Assembly (NCBI RefSeq): GCF_028553745.1
Contig: NZ_CP067129.1
Location: forward strand, 201,001-265,000
DNA: 64,000 nt
Source of the DNA: Paracoccus seriniphilus
GTDB lineage: Bacteria; Pseudomonadota; Alphaproteobacteria; Rhodobacterales; Rhodobacteraceae
Reading direction: 5' to 3'
The translations under genes and the position numbers were made by a program. Positions 1 through 9,687 of this stretch are shown piece after piece. A model generated the notes under the pieces. It had not been told where the DNA came from. It saw only the letters and a list, made by a program, of their open reading frames with translations, and ran no database searches. Every line of letters starts with the position of its first letter. Position 1 is the stretch's first letter.

Positions 1-516
1 GAACTGCGAATGGACCTCAATGGGCTTGCCGTCACCTTGCTGGATACAGCCGGGCTTCGCGATACCGATGATCATGTCGAGGGCCTCGGTGTCGATGTAG
101 CGCGTCGGCGCGCAAGTTCAGCTGATCTTCGGATTCATCTGTCCGATATGGGAAAAGCAGACCCGGATCTGTATGCTGAAGGCGATATTGTTGCCCGCAG
201 CAAGGCGGATCTGCAGCCTGGCGATAACGGAATTTCGATTTCATCGTTGAGCGGGCAGGGGATTGATGAACTTCTGTCGGAACTTTACTCACGCCTGCGG
301 CAAAGGATTGCCGGTGCCGGTATCGTCAGCCATGAAAGGCAGGTCGCGGCATTGCGTTTGGCGGCCGACTCCCTGACAATAGACCACGATCTGCCGGCCG
401 AACTTGTGGCCGAATCCATCCGTCAGACGGCAGTTTCTCTTGATCGACTGCTTGGACGAATCGGTGCGGAAGAGTATTTAGACGTGATCTTCTCGTCTTT
501 CTGTATCGGTAAATGA
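1..516 (+). CDS. mnmE: tRNA modification GTPase MnmE, C-terminal part (cut by window start)
   Basis: The reading frame is open from base 1, so only the last 171 residues are visible. MnmE, with MnmG, installs the carboxymethylaminomethyl group on U34 of certain tRNAs. Seen here: the G3 motif DTAGLR near the start of the fragment, a G4-like SKAD in place of the usual NKxD, the helical C-terminal domain, and the terminal CIGK motif whose cysteine is conserved in the family. The stop lies 3 bases before the mnmG start, so translation is probably coupled. The serine in SKAD is a mild deviation. Identity is secure from the ending and from synteny with mnmG. Confidence 0.95.
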   Translation, partial: ELRMDLNGLAVTLLDTAGLRDTDDHVEGLGVDVARRRASSADLRIHLSDMGKADPDLYAEGDIVARSKADLQPGDNGISISSLSGQGIDELLSELYSRLRQRIAGAGIVSHERQVAALRLAADSLTIDHDLPAELVAESIRQTAVSLDRLLGRIGAEEYLDVIFSSFCIGK

Positions 517-519
517 AAG

Positions 520-2388
520 GTGTTTCACGTGAAACAATTTGATGTCATCGTGATCGGAGCCGGACATGCCGGTCTGGAAGCAGCCTGCGCATCTGCGCGA
601 ATGGGGGCTGAGACCGCGCTGATCACGATGCGTCAGGCAGATGTAGGCGCACTTTCCTGCAATCCCGCGATTGGTGGATTGGGAAAAGGGCATCTTGTTC
701 GTGAAATTGATGCGCTGGATGGTGTGATGGGAGTCCTGGCTGATCGCGCCGGGATTCAGTTTCGACTTCTCAATCGCCGTAAAGGGCCGGCAGTGCAGGG
801 ACCGCGTGCGCAAATGGACCGGGCTCTATACCGGATTGCGGCGAATGACGTGATTTCCCGGCAAAAGAACTTGTCTTTGGTCTATGGTGAAGTCGCCGCC
901 CTTACCAGTGAATCGGGACGTATTACTGGCGTCGAACTGGCCGACAGCACCTTGATTGGCGCCAAAGCTGTCATCTTGACGACAGGAACCTTTCTCAATG
1001 GCGTTATTCATATAGGTCAGGTGAGTCGGGCTGCTGGCCGTTGGGGTGATACGCCTTCGAACCGTCTTGCTGAGTCACTCAATCAGTTCCAGATTTCGTT
1101 CGGTCGGCTGAAGACCGGAACTCCGCCACGATTGAACGGGAAAACGATCGATTGGGCCAAGCTGGAAATGCAACCGGGCGATGATGATCCGGTGATGTTT
1201 TCCTATCTGAACGATGTCCCGCAGGCCGCACAGATAAGCTGCGGGATCACCCATACCAACGAGCGCACGCATCAGATTATCCGTGACAATCTGGATAAAT
1301 CGGCGATGTACGGGGGCAAGATATCGGGACGCGGCCCGAGGTATTGTCCGTCGATCGAAGACAAGGTGGTCCGCTTCGAGACAAAGACCTCGCACCAGAT
1401 CTTCCTTGAGCCGGAAGGGCTGGACGATGACACGGTTTATCCGAACGGCATATCGACATCTCTACCGGCTGAGGTGCAGGTTGACTATGTGCGATCCATC
1501 TATGGTCTTGAAAACGCTGAGATTACCCAACCGGGTTACGCAGTCGAGTATGATTTCGTCGATCCACGATCTCTCGATGCGTCAATGAAATTGCGTGGGG
1601 CCGAAGGGCTCTATCTGGCTGGACAGATCAATGGGACAACCGGCTACGAAGAGGCTGCTGCCCAGGGCTTGGTCGCGGGGATCAATGCAGCGCGCCAAGT
1701 TCAAGGCATGGAATCGGTGCATTTCAGCCGTACCAATAGTTATATCGGCGTCATGGTCGACGATCTGACAACGCGGGGCGTGACCGAACCCTATCGGATG
1801 TTTACCTCCCGCGCGGAATTCCGGTTGTCGTTGCGGGCAGATAATGCCGATCAACGTCTGACGCCACTTGCTATCCGGATCGGGCTTGCCTCCGACAAAA
1901 GAAAACAGGCGTTTGAAGAGCGTCAGTCTAGATATGACGAGGCCCGTGCCATCGCCGAGTCTTGCGTTTTTTCGCCAACCGAGCTTTCGCGCGCTGGGTT
2001 GCAAGTCAGAATGGATGGACAAAAGAGGTCGGCTTTTTCTTTGCTGGGCCTGAATTCGATTGATCGCGAAACGGTTCTGTCACTGGTTCCGGATCTGAAC
2101 GAATATTCGGCTGATACCCTCAAGCAGTTGGAAAATGATGCGCTATATGCGCAGTATACCGACCGTCAAGCGCAGGATGCAGAGGCGCTGCGTGCGGATG
2201 AGTCGATAGAAATCCCGGAAGATCTTGAATATTCTGAAATATCAGGGCTTTCTGCCGAATTGCGGGACAAGTTGACGGCGGCCAAACCGAGGACTTTGGC
2301 TGCGGCTGCCAAGATCGAAGGTATCACTCCGGCTGCGCTTTCCCTGATCGTTGCGATCACGCGCATGAAAAATCGGAAGATTGCATGA
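520..2388 (+). CDS. mnmG: tRNA uridine-5-carboxymethylaminomethyl synthesis enzyme MnmG (GidA)
   Basis: 622 residues, the usual family length. This FAD-dependent partner of MnmE modifies U34 of tRNA. The N-terminus carries the dinucleotide-binding [10 protein letters not shown] motif, followed by the conserved SCNPAIGG segment and a second conserved cysteine in RYCPSIEDK. The start is a GTG at 520; the first codons (encoding MFHVKQ) are themselves a perfect parS palindrome at 521-536, so the N-terminal sequence is constrained by ParB binding as well as by coding. The stop overlaps the rsmG start by 4 bases (ATGA). Confidence 0.97.
   Translation: MFHVKQFDVIVIGAGHAGLEAACASARMGAETALITMRQADVGALSCNPAIGGLGKGHLVREIDALDGVMGVLADRAGIQFRLLNRRKGPAVQGPRAQMDRALYRIAANDVISRQKNLSLVYGEVAALTSESGRITGVELADSTLIGAKAVILTTGTFLNGVIHIGQVSRAAGRWGDTPSNRLAESLNQFQISFGRLKTGTPPRLNGKTIDWAKLEMQPGDDDPVMFSYLNDVPQAAQISCGITHTNERTHQIIRDNLDKSAMYGGKISGRGPRYCPSIEDKVVRFETKTSHQIFLEPEGLDDDTVYPNGISTSLPAEVQVDYVRSIYGLENAEITQPGYAVEYDFVDPRSLDASMKLRGAEGLYLAGQINGTTGYEEAAAQGLVAGINAARQVQGMESVHFSRTNSYIGVMVDDLTTRGVTEPYRMFTSRAEFRLSLRADNADQRLTPLAIRIGLASDKRKQAFEERQSRYDEARAIAESCVFSPTELSRAGLQVRMDGQKRSAFSLLGLNSIDRETVLSLVPDLNEYSADTLKQLENDALYAQYTDRQAQDAEALRADESIEIPEDLEYSEISGLSAELRDKLTAAKPRTLAAAAKIEGITPAALSLIVAITRMKNRKIA
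521..536. promoter_or_regulatory. parS: parS site 1 (ParB-binding palindrome)
   Basis: TGTTTCACGTGAAACA is a perfect 16-base palindrome and matches the bacterial parS consensus exactly. It overlaps the GTG start of mnmG. ParB, encoded 3.2 kb downstream, is expected to load here as a CTP-dependent clamp and spread to organise the origin region. Confidence 0.95.
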
Positions 2389-2981
2389 GCAACGATGTTT
2401 CACGTGAAACAGAAGAACGTCTTCACGCGTTTCAGGCCTTGGTGAAAAAGTGGAATCCGCGTATCAATCTGGTTTCATCATCGACGCTTTCGGTATTTTG
2501 GGACCGTCATATCGTTGATTCACTCCAGATTTCCCAGCATATCCTGCCGAAATGTGGAAGATGGGTGGATCTCGGTTCGGGCGGAGGATTCCCAGGGGTC
2601 GTGCTGGCTGTCGTCTTCGCCGAGCAAGATCTGGACTTCATTCTTGTCGAAAGTGATCAGCGAAAGGCGACTTTTCTGCGTACCGCTATTCGGGAGTTAT
2701 CACTCGATAAAGTTAAAGTGATTTGTGACCGCATCGAGAATGTTCCGCCCTTGCAGGCCGATCATGTCTCGGCGCGGGCTCTTGCGCCTCTTTCTCTTCT
2801 TTTGTCGTTTGTGGACAGGCATATGTCGCGGGATGGCACTGCGTGGCTTCTGAAGGGCGAAAACTGGCAACGCGAAGTTCAGGAGGCCCAGAGCGATTGG
2901 GCATTCAATCTTGAAAGTTTTCCAAGTATGACAAGCTCAGAGGCAGCTTTACTGAAGGTGAGCGAGGTTTCCCATGTCTGA
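2385..2981 (+). CDS. rsmG: 16S rRNA (guanine-N7) methyltransferase RsmG (GidB)
   Basis: 198 residues. RsmG methylates G527 of 16S rRNA using S-adenosylmethionine; in other bacteria its loss gives low-level streptomycin resistance. The SAM-binding loop [11 protein letters not shown] is intact in the first third. The start ATG overlaps the mnmG stop (ATGA). Codons 5-9 (VSRET) lie in the second perfect parS palindrome at 2396-2411. The 3' end overlaps parA by 8 bases, so mnmG-rsmG-parA-parB look like one operon. Confidence 0.95.
   Translation: MSNDVSRETEERLHAFQALVKKWNPRINLVSSSTLSVFWDRHIVDSLQISQHILPKCGRWVDLGSGGGFPGVVLAVVFAEQDLDFILVESDQRKATFLRTAIRELSLDKVKVICDRIENVPPLQADHVSARALAPLSLLLSFVDRHMSRDGTAWLLKGENWQREVQEAQSDWAFNLESFPSMTSSEAALLKVSEVSHV
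2396..2411. promoter_or_regulatory. parS: parS site 2 (ParB-binding palindrome)
   Basis: A second exact TGTTTCACGTGAAACA, inside the 5' end of rsmG, 1,875 bases from the first. Both copies are identical although they sit in different reading frames of different proteins (FHVKQ versus VSRET), which shows selection on DNA rather than on peptide sequence. Confidence 0.95.
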
Positions 2982-3759
2982 CACCCGTATCGTGGCCATT
3001 GCCAACCAGAAGGGCGGAGTGGGGAAAACCACAACTGCCATCAATCTGGGCGCAGCGCTTGCAAGCCAAGGCTATCGCACGATCCTGGTTGATCTGGATC
3101 CGCAGGGAAATGCTTCAACAGGTCTGGGAATAGAAGTTGATCGTCGTGAACGGACGGTCTACGATTTGCTTGCAGGGGATGAAACCCTCGAAGATTGCGC
3201 CATGGAGACCGAAATCGCGAATCTGCGCGTGGTTCCGGCGACCTCGGACCTGGCGTCCGCAGATGTGCAGTTGGCCCAGTTTGAAGGGCGAAGCATCCTG
3301 CTGAAGCGCAAACTGGTTGAAGCCGAGCCGGAAACCATCATCCTGATTGATTGCCCACCAGCGCTGGGACTGTTGACACTGAACGCCATTATCGCGGCGG
3401 ACAGCGTATTGGTCCCGCTGCAGACGGAGTTTTATGCACTGGAAGGCCTGTCGCAATTGCTCGCAACCGTGCAACAGGTGCGCAAGAACGCCAACCCGGA
3501 TTTGCGCGTCAACGGTATTTTGTTGACGATGTCGGATTATCGCAACAATCTGTCTCAACATGTCGAAGCAGATGTCAGAGAGCAGCTTGGAGAACTGGTT
3601 TATCAGACCGTCATTCCGCGTAATGTGCGTGTGTCTGAAGCGCCCTCCTTTGGACAGCCGGTACTTGTTTACGATCCGTCGTCCAAGGGAAGCATGTCCT
3701 ATCTGAAGTTCGCCGAAGAATTTGCCGCGCGTACAAAACTTGCTAGGGAGGTGGCTTAG
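2974..3759 (+). CDS. parA: Chromosome-partitioning ATPase ParA (Soj)
   Basis: 261 residues. ParA binds the nucleoid as an ATP dimer and is released by ParB, pulling origin regions apart. The deviant Walker A box KGGVGKTT is at residues 13-20, followed by the DLDPQGNAS strand-loop and the Walker B-like ILIDCPPALG. The start overlaps the rsmG end by 8 bases. ParB follows after 2 bases. A short protein with no N-terminal DNA-binding extension is typical of chromosomal ParA. Confidence 0.96.
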   Translation: MSDTRIVAIANQKGGVGKTTTAINLGAALASQGYRTILVDLDPQGNASTGLGIEVDRRERTVYDLLAGDETLEDCAMETEIANLRVVPATSDLASADVQLAQFEGRSILLKRKLVEAEPETIILIDCPPALGLLTLNAIIAADSVLVPLQTEFYALEGLSQLLATVQQVRKNANPDLRVNGILLTMSDYRNNLSQHVEADVREQLGELVYQTVIPRNVRVSEAPSFGQPVLVYDPSSKGSMSYLKFAEEFAARTKLAREVA

Positions 3760-3761
3760 CT

Positions 3762-4655
3762 ATGGGAGAGAACAAGCTGGCAAAACGAGGATTGGGGCGC
3801 GGGCTTTCGGCATTGATGGCCGATATGGATCTTGCGACACCGGAACCCACGACCCCTGCGCGGGAGCGCACGATGGTGCCGATCGAGCAGATCACGGCCA
3901 ATCCGGATCAGCCGCGCCGGACCTTTGACCCTGAGGCACTGCAGGAACTGGCGGCTTCACTGAAGAACCGCGGCGTGTTGCAGCCGCTGATCGTGCGCCC
4001 GCATCCACAGGACGACGGCATCTTTCAGATTGTTGCCGGAGAACGTCGCTGGCGCGCCGCACAGATGGCGCAACTGCATGAATTGCCTGTCATTATTCGT
4101 GATCTTTCCGATACCGAGGTGCTGGAAGTCGCGATTATCGAGAACATTCAGCGGGCTGATCTGAATGCGATCGAGGAAGCCACCTCGTTCCGGCAACTGA
4201 TGGATCGTTTTGGACATACGCAGGAACGGCTGGCCGAAGCACTGAACAAGAGCCGCAGCCATATCGCGAATTTGCTGCGCTTGCTGAACCTGCCGGATCA
4301 GGTTCAGGATTTCGTGAAGGAAGGTCGCCTGTCTGCGGGCCATGCGCGCGCCCTGATCACGGCACCCAATGCAAACCAGTTGGCGCGCAAGATCATGGAA
4401 AAGGGACTTTCGGTTCGCGAAACCGAAGAACTGGTGCGCAAGCAGGCCAATCCCGATCAGGCCGGCAAGAAGCAACAGCGTCGCCAGAAGGAAAAGGATG
4501 CTGATACCCGCGCATTGGAATCCGATCTGTCGGCGCAGCTTGGCATGAAGGTGTCGATCGATCACGGCGGCGCGAAAGGCGGGTCGATCACCATCAACTA
4601 TCATGATCTAGAGCAGCTGGATCAGCTGTGCCAAATTCTGGGCGGGCATCGCTGA
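3762..4655 (+). CDS. parB: Chromosome-partitioning protein ParB (Spo0J)
   Basis: 297 residues. ParB binds parS, hydrolyses CTP and slides as a clamp. The conserved N-terminal motif with GERRWRAAQ (CTP-binding box) is present, then an HTH region around NKSRSHIANLLRLLNLP, and a C-terminal dimerisation segment. The lysine/arginine-rich linker (KKQQRRQKEK) precedes the dimer domain. It is the last gene of the mnmE-parB run; the next gene is convergent. Confidence 0.96.
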   Translation: MGENKLAKRGLGRGLSALMADMDLATPEPTTPARERTMVPIEQITANPDQPRRTFDPEALQELAASLKNRGVLQPLIVRPHPQDDGIFQIVAGERRWRAAQMAQLHELPVIIRDLSDTEVLEVAIIENIQRADLNAIEEATSFRQLMDRFGHTQERLAEALNKSRSHIANLLRLLNLPDQVQDFVKEGRLSAGHARALITAPNANQLARKIMEKGLSVRETEELVRKQANPDQAGKKQQRRQKEKDADTRALESDLSAQLGMKVSIDHGGAKGGSITINYHDLEQLDQLCQILGGHR

Positions 4656-4694
4656 TTTGGTAGAAGGCCGTCAAATTGGCCTAGATATGGAAGA

Positions 4695-5048
4695 TCACGT
4701 TTCGGGACGTGTTGTCACATAAGCGGCGACAAGAATACAGATCGCCGCCTGCATCCCGACCACCCAATGTGGCATCCCGACCCAGAAAGACAGGCCGACG
4801 CCAAAGGACATGGCACCGACGGCCCAGATCTTTGCGCTGCGGCTGATGGCTCCGCGTTCCTGCCAGGCACGTACCGAAGGCCCATAGGTCGGATGTTCGC
4901 GGATACGGCGGCGCAGTTCGGGAGAGCTTTTCGCAAAGGCCCAGGCGGCAACCAGCAGGAACGGAACGGTGGGCACCACAGGCAATGCGATGCCGATGAT
5001 TGCCAACCCGAGGAAAAGCGCTCCAATTCCATACCAGAGTGTTCGCAT
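4695..5048 (-). CDS. YbaN/DUF454 family inner-membrane protein
   Basis: 117 residues with about three hydrophobic segments, beginning MRTLWYGIGALFLGLAIIG, with the family's ALPVVPTVPFLLVAAWAFAKSS core. Function of the family is not established. I chose the ATG at 5048, two bases after the hemW stop; a longer upstream frame would run into hemW. It is probably the last gene of the rph-rdgB-ridA-hemW operon. Confidence 0.85.
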   Translation of the reverse strand: MRTLWYGIGALFLGLAIIGIALPVVPTVPFLLVAAWAFAKSSPELRRRIREHPTYGPSVRAWQERGAISRSAKIWAVGAMSFGVGLSFWVGMPHWVVGMQAAICILVAAYVTTRPET

Positions 5049-5049
5049 A

Positions 5050-6228
5050 TCAATCCGCCAATTCACGCAAGATCGCATTCAGGACCGGTCGTCCTGCCGC
5101 TGTGGTGGCCAGACGGCCATTCTTTCGTGTGACCATGCCCAGTTCGATAAGCCGTGCCAGGACCTCGGGATCGAAGGCATGGCCCGCCAGCCGTTCATAT
5201 CGGGTGATGTCCAGGCCCTCGGCCAGCCGCATAGACATCAACAGATACTCCAGTGCCATTTCATGCGGGGGAACGATCTCACGGTTGCTGTCCCCGTTGC
5301 CGGTCTGCTCGACGGCCTTCAGCCATGCTCCGGGTGCCCGGTGGGCCTCGGTGGCGATCCGGCCATGGGGCAGGGTGATGCGGCCATGCGCGCCGGGCCC
5401 TACGGCGGCCCAGTCGCCCTGACGCCAATAGATCAGGTTGTGGCGGCTTTCTGATCCTGACGCCGCGTGGTTCGAGGTTTCATAGCCGGGCATACCGGCT
5501 GCCTCGCAGATTTCCTGCGTCTCGAGATACATGTCGGCGGCCAGGTCATCTGCGGGCAGGTCACGCAGCTTGCCTGCCGCAGCGCGGGCGCCAAAGGCCG
5601 TGCCGGGCTCGATGGTCAGCTGATACAGCGACAGATGATCCACGGCCATGGTCAGCGCCTCGGAGAGTTCATCGCGCCATTGCTCCATCGTCTGGTTCTG
5701 GCGCGCATAGATCAGGTCAAAGCTGACGCGACCGAAACAATCCCGAGCCACATCGAAGGCGGCGCGGGCTTCGGCAACGGAATGCATGCGGCCCAGTCGC
5801 CGCAGATCTTCGTCATTCAGCGCCTGAATGCCCATGGACAGGCGATTGACGCCGGCCTGAGCATAGCCGCGAAAGCGCCCCATCTCGACGCTGGTCGGAT
5901 TGGCCTCAAGCGAGATTTCGATGTCATTGACAAAACCCCAGCCACGCCGGGCTGCGGTGATCACCTGATCGGCGGTCTCTGGCTGCATCAACGAGGGTGT
6001 TCCGCCGCCAAAGAAGATGCTGTTCAGGTGCCGACCGGGCAGTTCTGCCGCAAGCCGGTCTATTTCGGCCGATAGCGCCCTGGCCCAACGGGCCTGGTCT
6101 ATCTGATCGACGACATGGCTGTTGAAATCGCAATAGGGGCATTTGGCAGCGCAGAAGGGCCAATGGACATAAAGACCAAAGCCACCTGCGCGCCAGTCAT
6201 TCGACAGATCGCCGCGGGCGGGGGTCAT
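5050..6228 (-). CDS. hemW: Radical SAM protein HemW (heme chaperone, HemN-like)
   Basis: 392 residues. HemW-type proteins resemble coproporphyrinogen III dehydrogenase but act as heme-binding chaperones. The radical-SAM cluster motif CAAKCPYC has cysteines at residues 26, 30 and 33, followed by the GGGTPSL SAM-binding loop and NRLSMGIQ. The shorter N-terminus compared with true HemN favours HemW. The start overlaps the RidA-family gene by 4 bases (ATGA). Confidence 0.9.
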   Translation of the reverse strand: MTPARGDLSNDWRAGGFGLYVHWPFCAAKCPYCDFNSHVVDQIDQARWARALSAEIDRLAAELPGRHLNSIFFGGGTPSLMQPETADQVITAARRGWGFVNDIEISLEANPTSVEMGRFRGYAQAGVNRLSMGIQALNDEDLRRLGRMHSVAEARAAFDVARDCFGRVSFDLIYARQNQTMEQWRDELSEALTMAVDHLSLYQLTIEPGTAFGARAAAGKLRDLPADDLAADMYLETQEICEAAGMPGYETSNHAASGSESRHNLIYWRQGDWAAVGPGAHGRITLPHGRIATEAHRAPGAWLKAVEQTGNGDSNREIVPPHEMALEYLLMSMRLAEGLDITRYERLAGHAFDPEVLARLIELGMVTRKNGRLATTAAGRPVLNAILRELAD

Positions 6229-6599
6229 GGCTTCAACGCCGTGACTTCGACCTCGATCTTCATTTCCGGGCGGATCAGCCCCGCGATGATCATCGTGGCC
6301 GCAGGTCGGATGTCGCCCAGTGACTCTTGCAGGGCAGGGGCCAGCGGCTCGACATCGGCAGGATCGGTGACAGTGTATTGGACGCGCATGATGTCGTTGC
6401 GGGAAAATCCGGCCTGTGCCAGCACGTCGAAGATCGTCGCAAAGCAGTTGCGCGCCTGTTCGGCCACATCTTCGGGCATGGTCATGCTGGCATAGTCATA
6501 GCCTGTCACGCCCGAGACAAAGCACCATTTGTCCCGGACGACTGCACGGCTATAGGCCATCCGGCTTTCGAATGGCGATCCGGTCGAGATTCTATGCAA
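6225..6599 (-). CDS. RidA family protein (YjgF/RutC-like)
   Basis: 124 residues. RidA proteins hydrolyse reactive enamine/imine intermediates made by PLP enzymes. The RISTGSPFE opening and the C-terminal EVEVTALKP are typical of a RidA subgroup found beside rdgB in Rhodobacteraceae. Starting here needs a TTG codon overlapping the end of rdgB by 8 bases; the next ATG (6560) would remove the conserved RISTGSPFE, so TTG is preferred. The exact substrate cannot be read. Confidence 0.82.
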   Translation of the reverse strand: MHRISTGSPFESRMAYSRAVVRDKWCFVSGVTGYDYASMTMPEDVAEQARNCFATIFDVLAQAGFSRNDIMRVQYTVTDPADVEPLAPALQESLGDIRPAATMIIAGLIRPEMKIEVEVTALKP

Positions 6600-7200
6600 A
6601 GCAGGATCCGATCATCTGTTGCACGGCAAGCGCCCGGTGGCTGAGGCTGTTCTTCATCTCGGCGCTCATCTCGCCCAAGGTATCGGAATATCCGTCCGGC
6701 ATGAAGATCGGGTCATAGCCGTGACCTTCGGCCCCACGGGGCGGCCAGACCACCCGACCGGGCAGCACGCCTTCGAAGACCTCGTCATGACCGTCAGGCC
6801 ACATCAGGACCAGCGTGCAGCGAAACTGCGCCTGGCGGGGCTCGGGGGCCTTCACGGCCTCCAGCTCGTTCCAGGTGCGCTGCATGGCCATGGCGAAATC
6901 GCGGCCATTGCCGGTTTCCGCCCAATCCGCCGTATAGACGCCGGGTGCCCCGTTCAGCGCATCGACGCAAATGCCGCTGTCATCGGAAAGCGCGGGCAGG
7001 CCGGTGGCCTGAACTGCGGCGCGTGCCTTGATGCGGGCATTGCCGACGAAATTGTCCTCGGTTTCTTCCGGCTCGGCCAGACCGGCCTCGGCGGCACCGA
7101 GGACCTCGACCCCATAGGGGGCCAGCAGGGCGCGCATCTCTTCCAGCTTGCCGGCGTTATGCGTCGCCACCAGCAAGCGCTTCTCGGTGAACTTCCTCAT
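6592..7200 (-). CDS. rdgB: dITP/XTP pyrophosphatase RdgB (HAM1 family)
   Basis: 202 residues. Removes non-canonical purine nucleoside triphosphates from the pool. The N-terminal [11 protein letters not shown] signature and the central [12 protein letters not shown] and PGRV elements are intact, as is the SHRALA motif near the C-terminus. Start overlaps the rph stop by 4 bases (ATGA). Confidence 0.95.
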   Translation of the reverse strand: MRKFTEKRLLVATHNAGKLEEMRALLAPYGVEVLGAAEAGLAEPEETEDNFVGNARIKARAAVQATGLPALSDDSGICVDALNGAPGVYTADWAETGNGRDFAMAMQRTWNELEAVKAPEPRQAQFRCTLVLMWPDGHDEVFEGVLPGRVVWPPRGAEGHGYDPIFMPDGYSDTLGEMSAEMKNSLSHRALAVQQMIGSCFA

Positions 7201-7910
7201 GAAAGAACGGCTTTCTGGGCGGCGACCAGTTCGGACATGCCAGCATCGGCCAGGTCCAGAAGCTGGTTCATTTCATCGCGCGAGAAGGTCGCACCCTCGG
7301 CTGACATCTGCACCTCGATCAGCTTGCCCGAACCGGTCAGGACAAAATTGCCGTCGGTGCCGGCTTCGCTGTCTTCGGCATAATCCAGGTCCAGAACCGG
7401 CTGACCCGCATAGATGCCACAGCTGACCGCCGCCACATGGTCAAGAATCGGATCGCTGTTCAACACGCCCGCTGCCAGCAGCTTGTTCACGGCAAGGCGC
7501 AAAGCCACCCAGCCGCCGGTGATCGAGGCACAGCGCGTCCCGCCATCGGCCTGAATGACATCGCAGTCGATGGTGATCTGGCGTTCACCGAGGGCCACGC
7601 GGTCGATGCCCGCCCGCAGGCTGCGTCCGATCAGTCGTTGGATCTCCTGTGTGCGACCCGATTGCTTGCCCTGGGCGGCCTCGCGGCGGTTGCGGGTATT
7701 GGTGGCACGGGGCAGCATGCCGTATTCGGCAGTGACCCAGCCAAGGCCGGTGCCCTTCAGGAAGCGCGGCGGATTGTTTTCGACCGAGGCGGTGCAAAGC
7801 ACATGCGTATTGCCACAGCGGATCAGGCATGATCCCTCTGCATGGCGCATCACGCCGGTTTCGATTGAAATTGAGCGCATTTCGCTTAGATTCCGGCCAG
7901 AGGGGCGCAT
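7197..7910 (-). CDS. rph: Ribonuclease PH
   Basis: 237 residues. Phosphorolytic 3' exonuclease that trims tRNA 3' ends. The MRPSGR start, [25 protein letters not shown] and [10 protein letters not shown] motifs match the family closely. The ATG at 7910 gives the canonical N-terminus; an upstream in-frame codon would add 11 unrelated residues. Divergent from hrcA with under 50 bases between starts. Confidence 0.95.
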   Translation of the reverse strand: MRPSGRNLSEMRSISIETGVMRHAEGSCLIRCGNTHVLCTASVENNPPRFLKGTGLGWVTAEYGMLPRATNTRNRREAAQGKQSGRTQEIQRLIGRSLRAGIDRVALGERQITIDCDVIQADGGTRCASITGGWVALRLAVNKLLAAGVLNSDPILDHVAAVSCGIYAGQPVLDLDYAEDSEAGTDGNFVLTGSGKLIEVQMSAEGATFSRDEMNQLLDLADAGMSELVAAQKAVLS

Positions 7911-7958
7911 GGGTATTCCTTTCGGTGAAGATTGGCTGCCCAATACAGGTCCGCGCCC

Positions 7959-9038
7959 ATGTCACGCAAGCCCGTGAGGGATATGAACCAGGAAACGCTG
8001 CTATCCGAGTTGAACGACCGCTCCCGCGAAGTGTTTCGCCGGGTGGTTCAGGCTTATCTTGAGACAGGCGAGCCGATCGGTTCGCGCACATTGACGCGCG
8101 AGTTGTCGGAAAAGGTCAGTGCCGCCACTGTCAGAAATGTGATGCAGGACCTTGAACTGCTGGGGCTGCTGGACAGCCCGCATGTTTCCGCAGGGCGGTT
8201 GCCATCGCAACTGGGGCTACGGCTGTTCGTCGATGGCATGATGGAAATCGACAATGTCACCCCGACCGATCGTGCCGCAATCGATCAGACCCTGGGCAAT
8301 GACGATCCGGATACGGGCATGTTGCTGGACCGGGTCAGCACGACGCTCAGTTCGCTGACGCATGGTGCCTCGCTGGTCCTGATGCCCAAGCACGAAGCCC
8401 CCATCCGCCACATCGAATTCGTCAGCCTTGCGCAGGATCGGGCGCTGGTCATTCTGGTTTTTGCCGACGGCCATGTCGAAAACAGGATCTTTACACCGCC
8501 GCCGGGGCAGACGCCGTCCTCGATGCGCGAGGCGGCAAATTTCCTCAATGCCATGGCAGAGGGAAAGACCGTTGCCGAGTTGCGCAGTTTCATGGCCCGC
8601 GAGATCGCCGCACGCCGGCGCGAACTGGACGTGCTTGCCGCCGAACTGGTCGATTCAGGGCTGGCGCTGTGGGACAATGAGGCTTCGGATCCGCGACTGA
8701 TCGTGCGCGGGCGGGCGAATCTTCTGGACAGCGAGGCCGCCGATCTGGACCGCATCCGGGTTTTGTTCGATGATCTGGAGCGCAAGCGAGACATTGTCGA
8801 ATTTCTGGAACTGACCGAAGAAGGAGACGGGGTCAGAATTTTCATCGGGTCCGAGAACAAGCTTTTTTCACTTTCGGGTTCCGCTCTGGTGGTTTCACCC
8901 TATATGAATGCCGACCGGAAGATTGTAGGCGCGGTGGGCGTCATCGGACCGACGCGGTTGAATTATGGCCGCATCGTGCCGATTGTCGATTACACCGCCC
9001 AACTGGTCGGGCGCGTGTTGTCCGGCCGGAAAGGATGA
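7959..9038 (+). CDS. hrcA: Heat-inducible transcription repressor HrcA
   Basis: 359 residues. HrcA represses chaperone operons by binding CIRCE. The winged-helix start ([25 protein letters not shown]) and the C-terminal [19 protein letters not shown] are diagnostic. Two starts are possible: ATG 7959 (AGGT about 9 bases upstream) or ATG 7983. No CIRCE repeat is visible in the short rph-hrcA gap, so its operators must lie elsewhere, for example before groES. grpE follows 7 bases after the stop. Confidence 0.93.
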   Translation: MSRKPVRDMNQETLLSELNDRSREVFRRVVQAYLETGEPIGSRTLTRELSEKVSAATVRNVMQDLELLGLLDSPHVSAGRLPSQLGLRLFVDGMMEIDNVTPTDRAAIDQTLGNDDPDTGMLLDRVSTTLSSLTHGASLVLMPKHEAPIRHIEFVSLAQDRALVILVFADGHVENRIFTPPPGQTPSSMREAANFLNAMAEGKTVAELRSFMAREIAARRRELDVLAAELVDSGLALWDNEASDPRLIVRGRANLLDSEAADLDRIRVLFDDLERKRDIVEFLELTEEGDGVRIFIGSENKLFSLSGSALVVSPYMNADRKIVGAVGVIGPTRLNYGRIVPIVDYTAQLVGRVLSGRKG

Positions 9039-9045
9039 ATTGAGA

Positions 9046-9576
9046 ATGACCGAACAGAACGAACAGCCTCTAGACGACATGATGGAAGACCCGCTGGCCG
9101 ATCCTTCGGACGAGGTCGAGGCGCTCAAGGCTGAACGCGACGAATTCCGCGACAAGTGGATGCGTGCGCTGGCCGATGCCGAGAACTCGCGCAAGCGGGC
9201 CGACAAGGATCGTCGCGATGCCGAGCAATATGGCGGTTCGCGCCTGGCTCGTGATCTGCTGCCCGTGCATGACGCGCTGACGCGCGCGCTGGATGCCGCG
9301 AATGAGGAACAGCGCGCCGCCGCCGGGGCCTTGATCGAAGGGGTCGAACTGACGCTGCGCGAATTGTCCAATGTCTTCGCCAAGCACGGGATCACCGTGA
9401 TTCGCCCCGAGCATGGCGAGAAATTCGACCCGACCTACCACGAAGCCATGTTCGAGGCCGCGGTGCCCGGAACCACCGCCGGAGAGATCATTCAGGTCAT
9501 GGACAACGGTTTCCGTCTTCACGACCGTCTGCTGCGCCCTGCCAAGGTCGGCGTCAGCTCGACTCCGGCCAGCTGA
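9046..9576 (+). CDS. grpE: Nucleotide exchange factor GrpE
   Basis: 176 residues. GrpE releases ADP from DnaK. It has an acidic N-terminus, a long charged coiled-coil helix (residues about 20-75, with DKWMRALADAENSRKRAD), and the C-terminal beta domain with FDPTYHEAMFE and RLLRPAKVGV. The ATG at 9046 is chosen because upstream codons lie inside hrcA. dnaK is not in the window. Confidence 0.95.
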   Translation: MTEQNEQPLDDMMEDPLADPSDEVEALKAERDEFRDKWMRALADAENSRKRADKDRRDAEQYGGSRLARDLLPVHDALTRALDAANEEQRAAAGALIEGVELTLRELSNVFAKHGITVIRPEHGEKFDPTYHEAMFEAAVPGTTAGEIIQVMDNGFRLHDRLLRPAKVGVSSTPAS

Positions 9577-9584
9577 CCCTTTTG

Positions 9585-9610
9585 GCGCCGCGCGTATCGT
9601 CGCGCGGCGC
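9585..9610 (+). terminator. GC-rich hairpin after grpE
   Basis: Ten-base perfect arms GCGCCGCGCG / CGCGCGGCGC around a six-base loop, 8 bases after the grpE stop. There is no strong T-run afterwards, so it may be a weak terminator or mRNA-stabilising end. Confidence 0.6.
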
Positions 9611-9687
9611 TACAACCTTCCGCTGACTTGCCGATTCTTCCCGCGCGCGCGACCCTAGGAGATGTTCGGTCATCTCAGGAGGGGACC

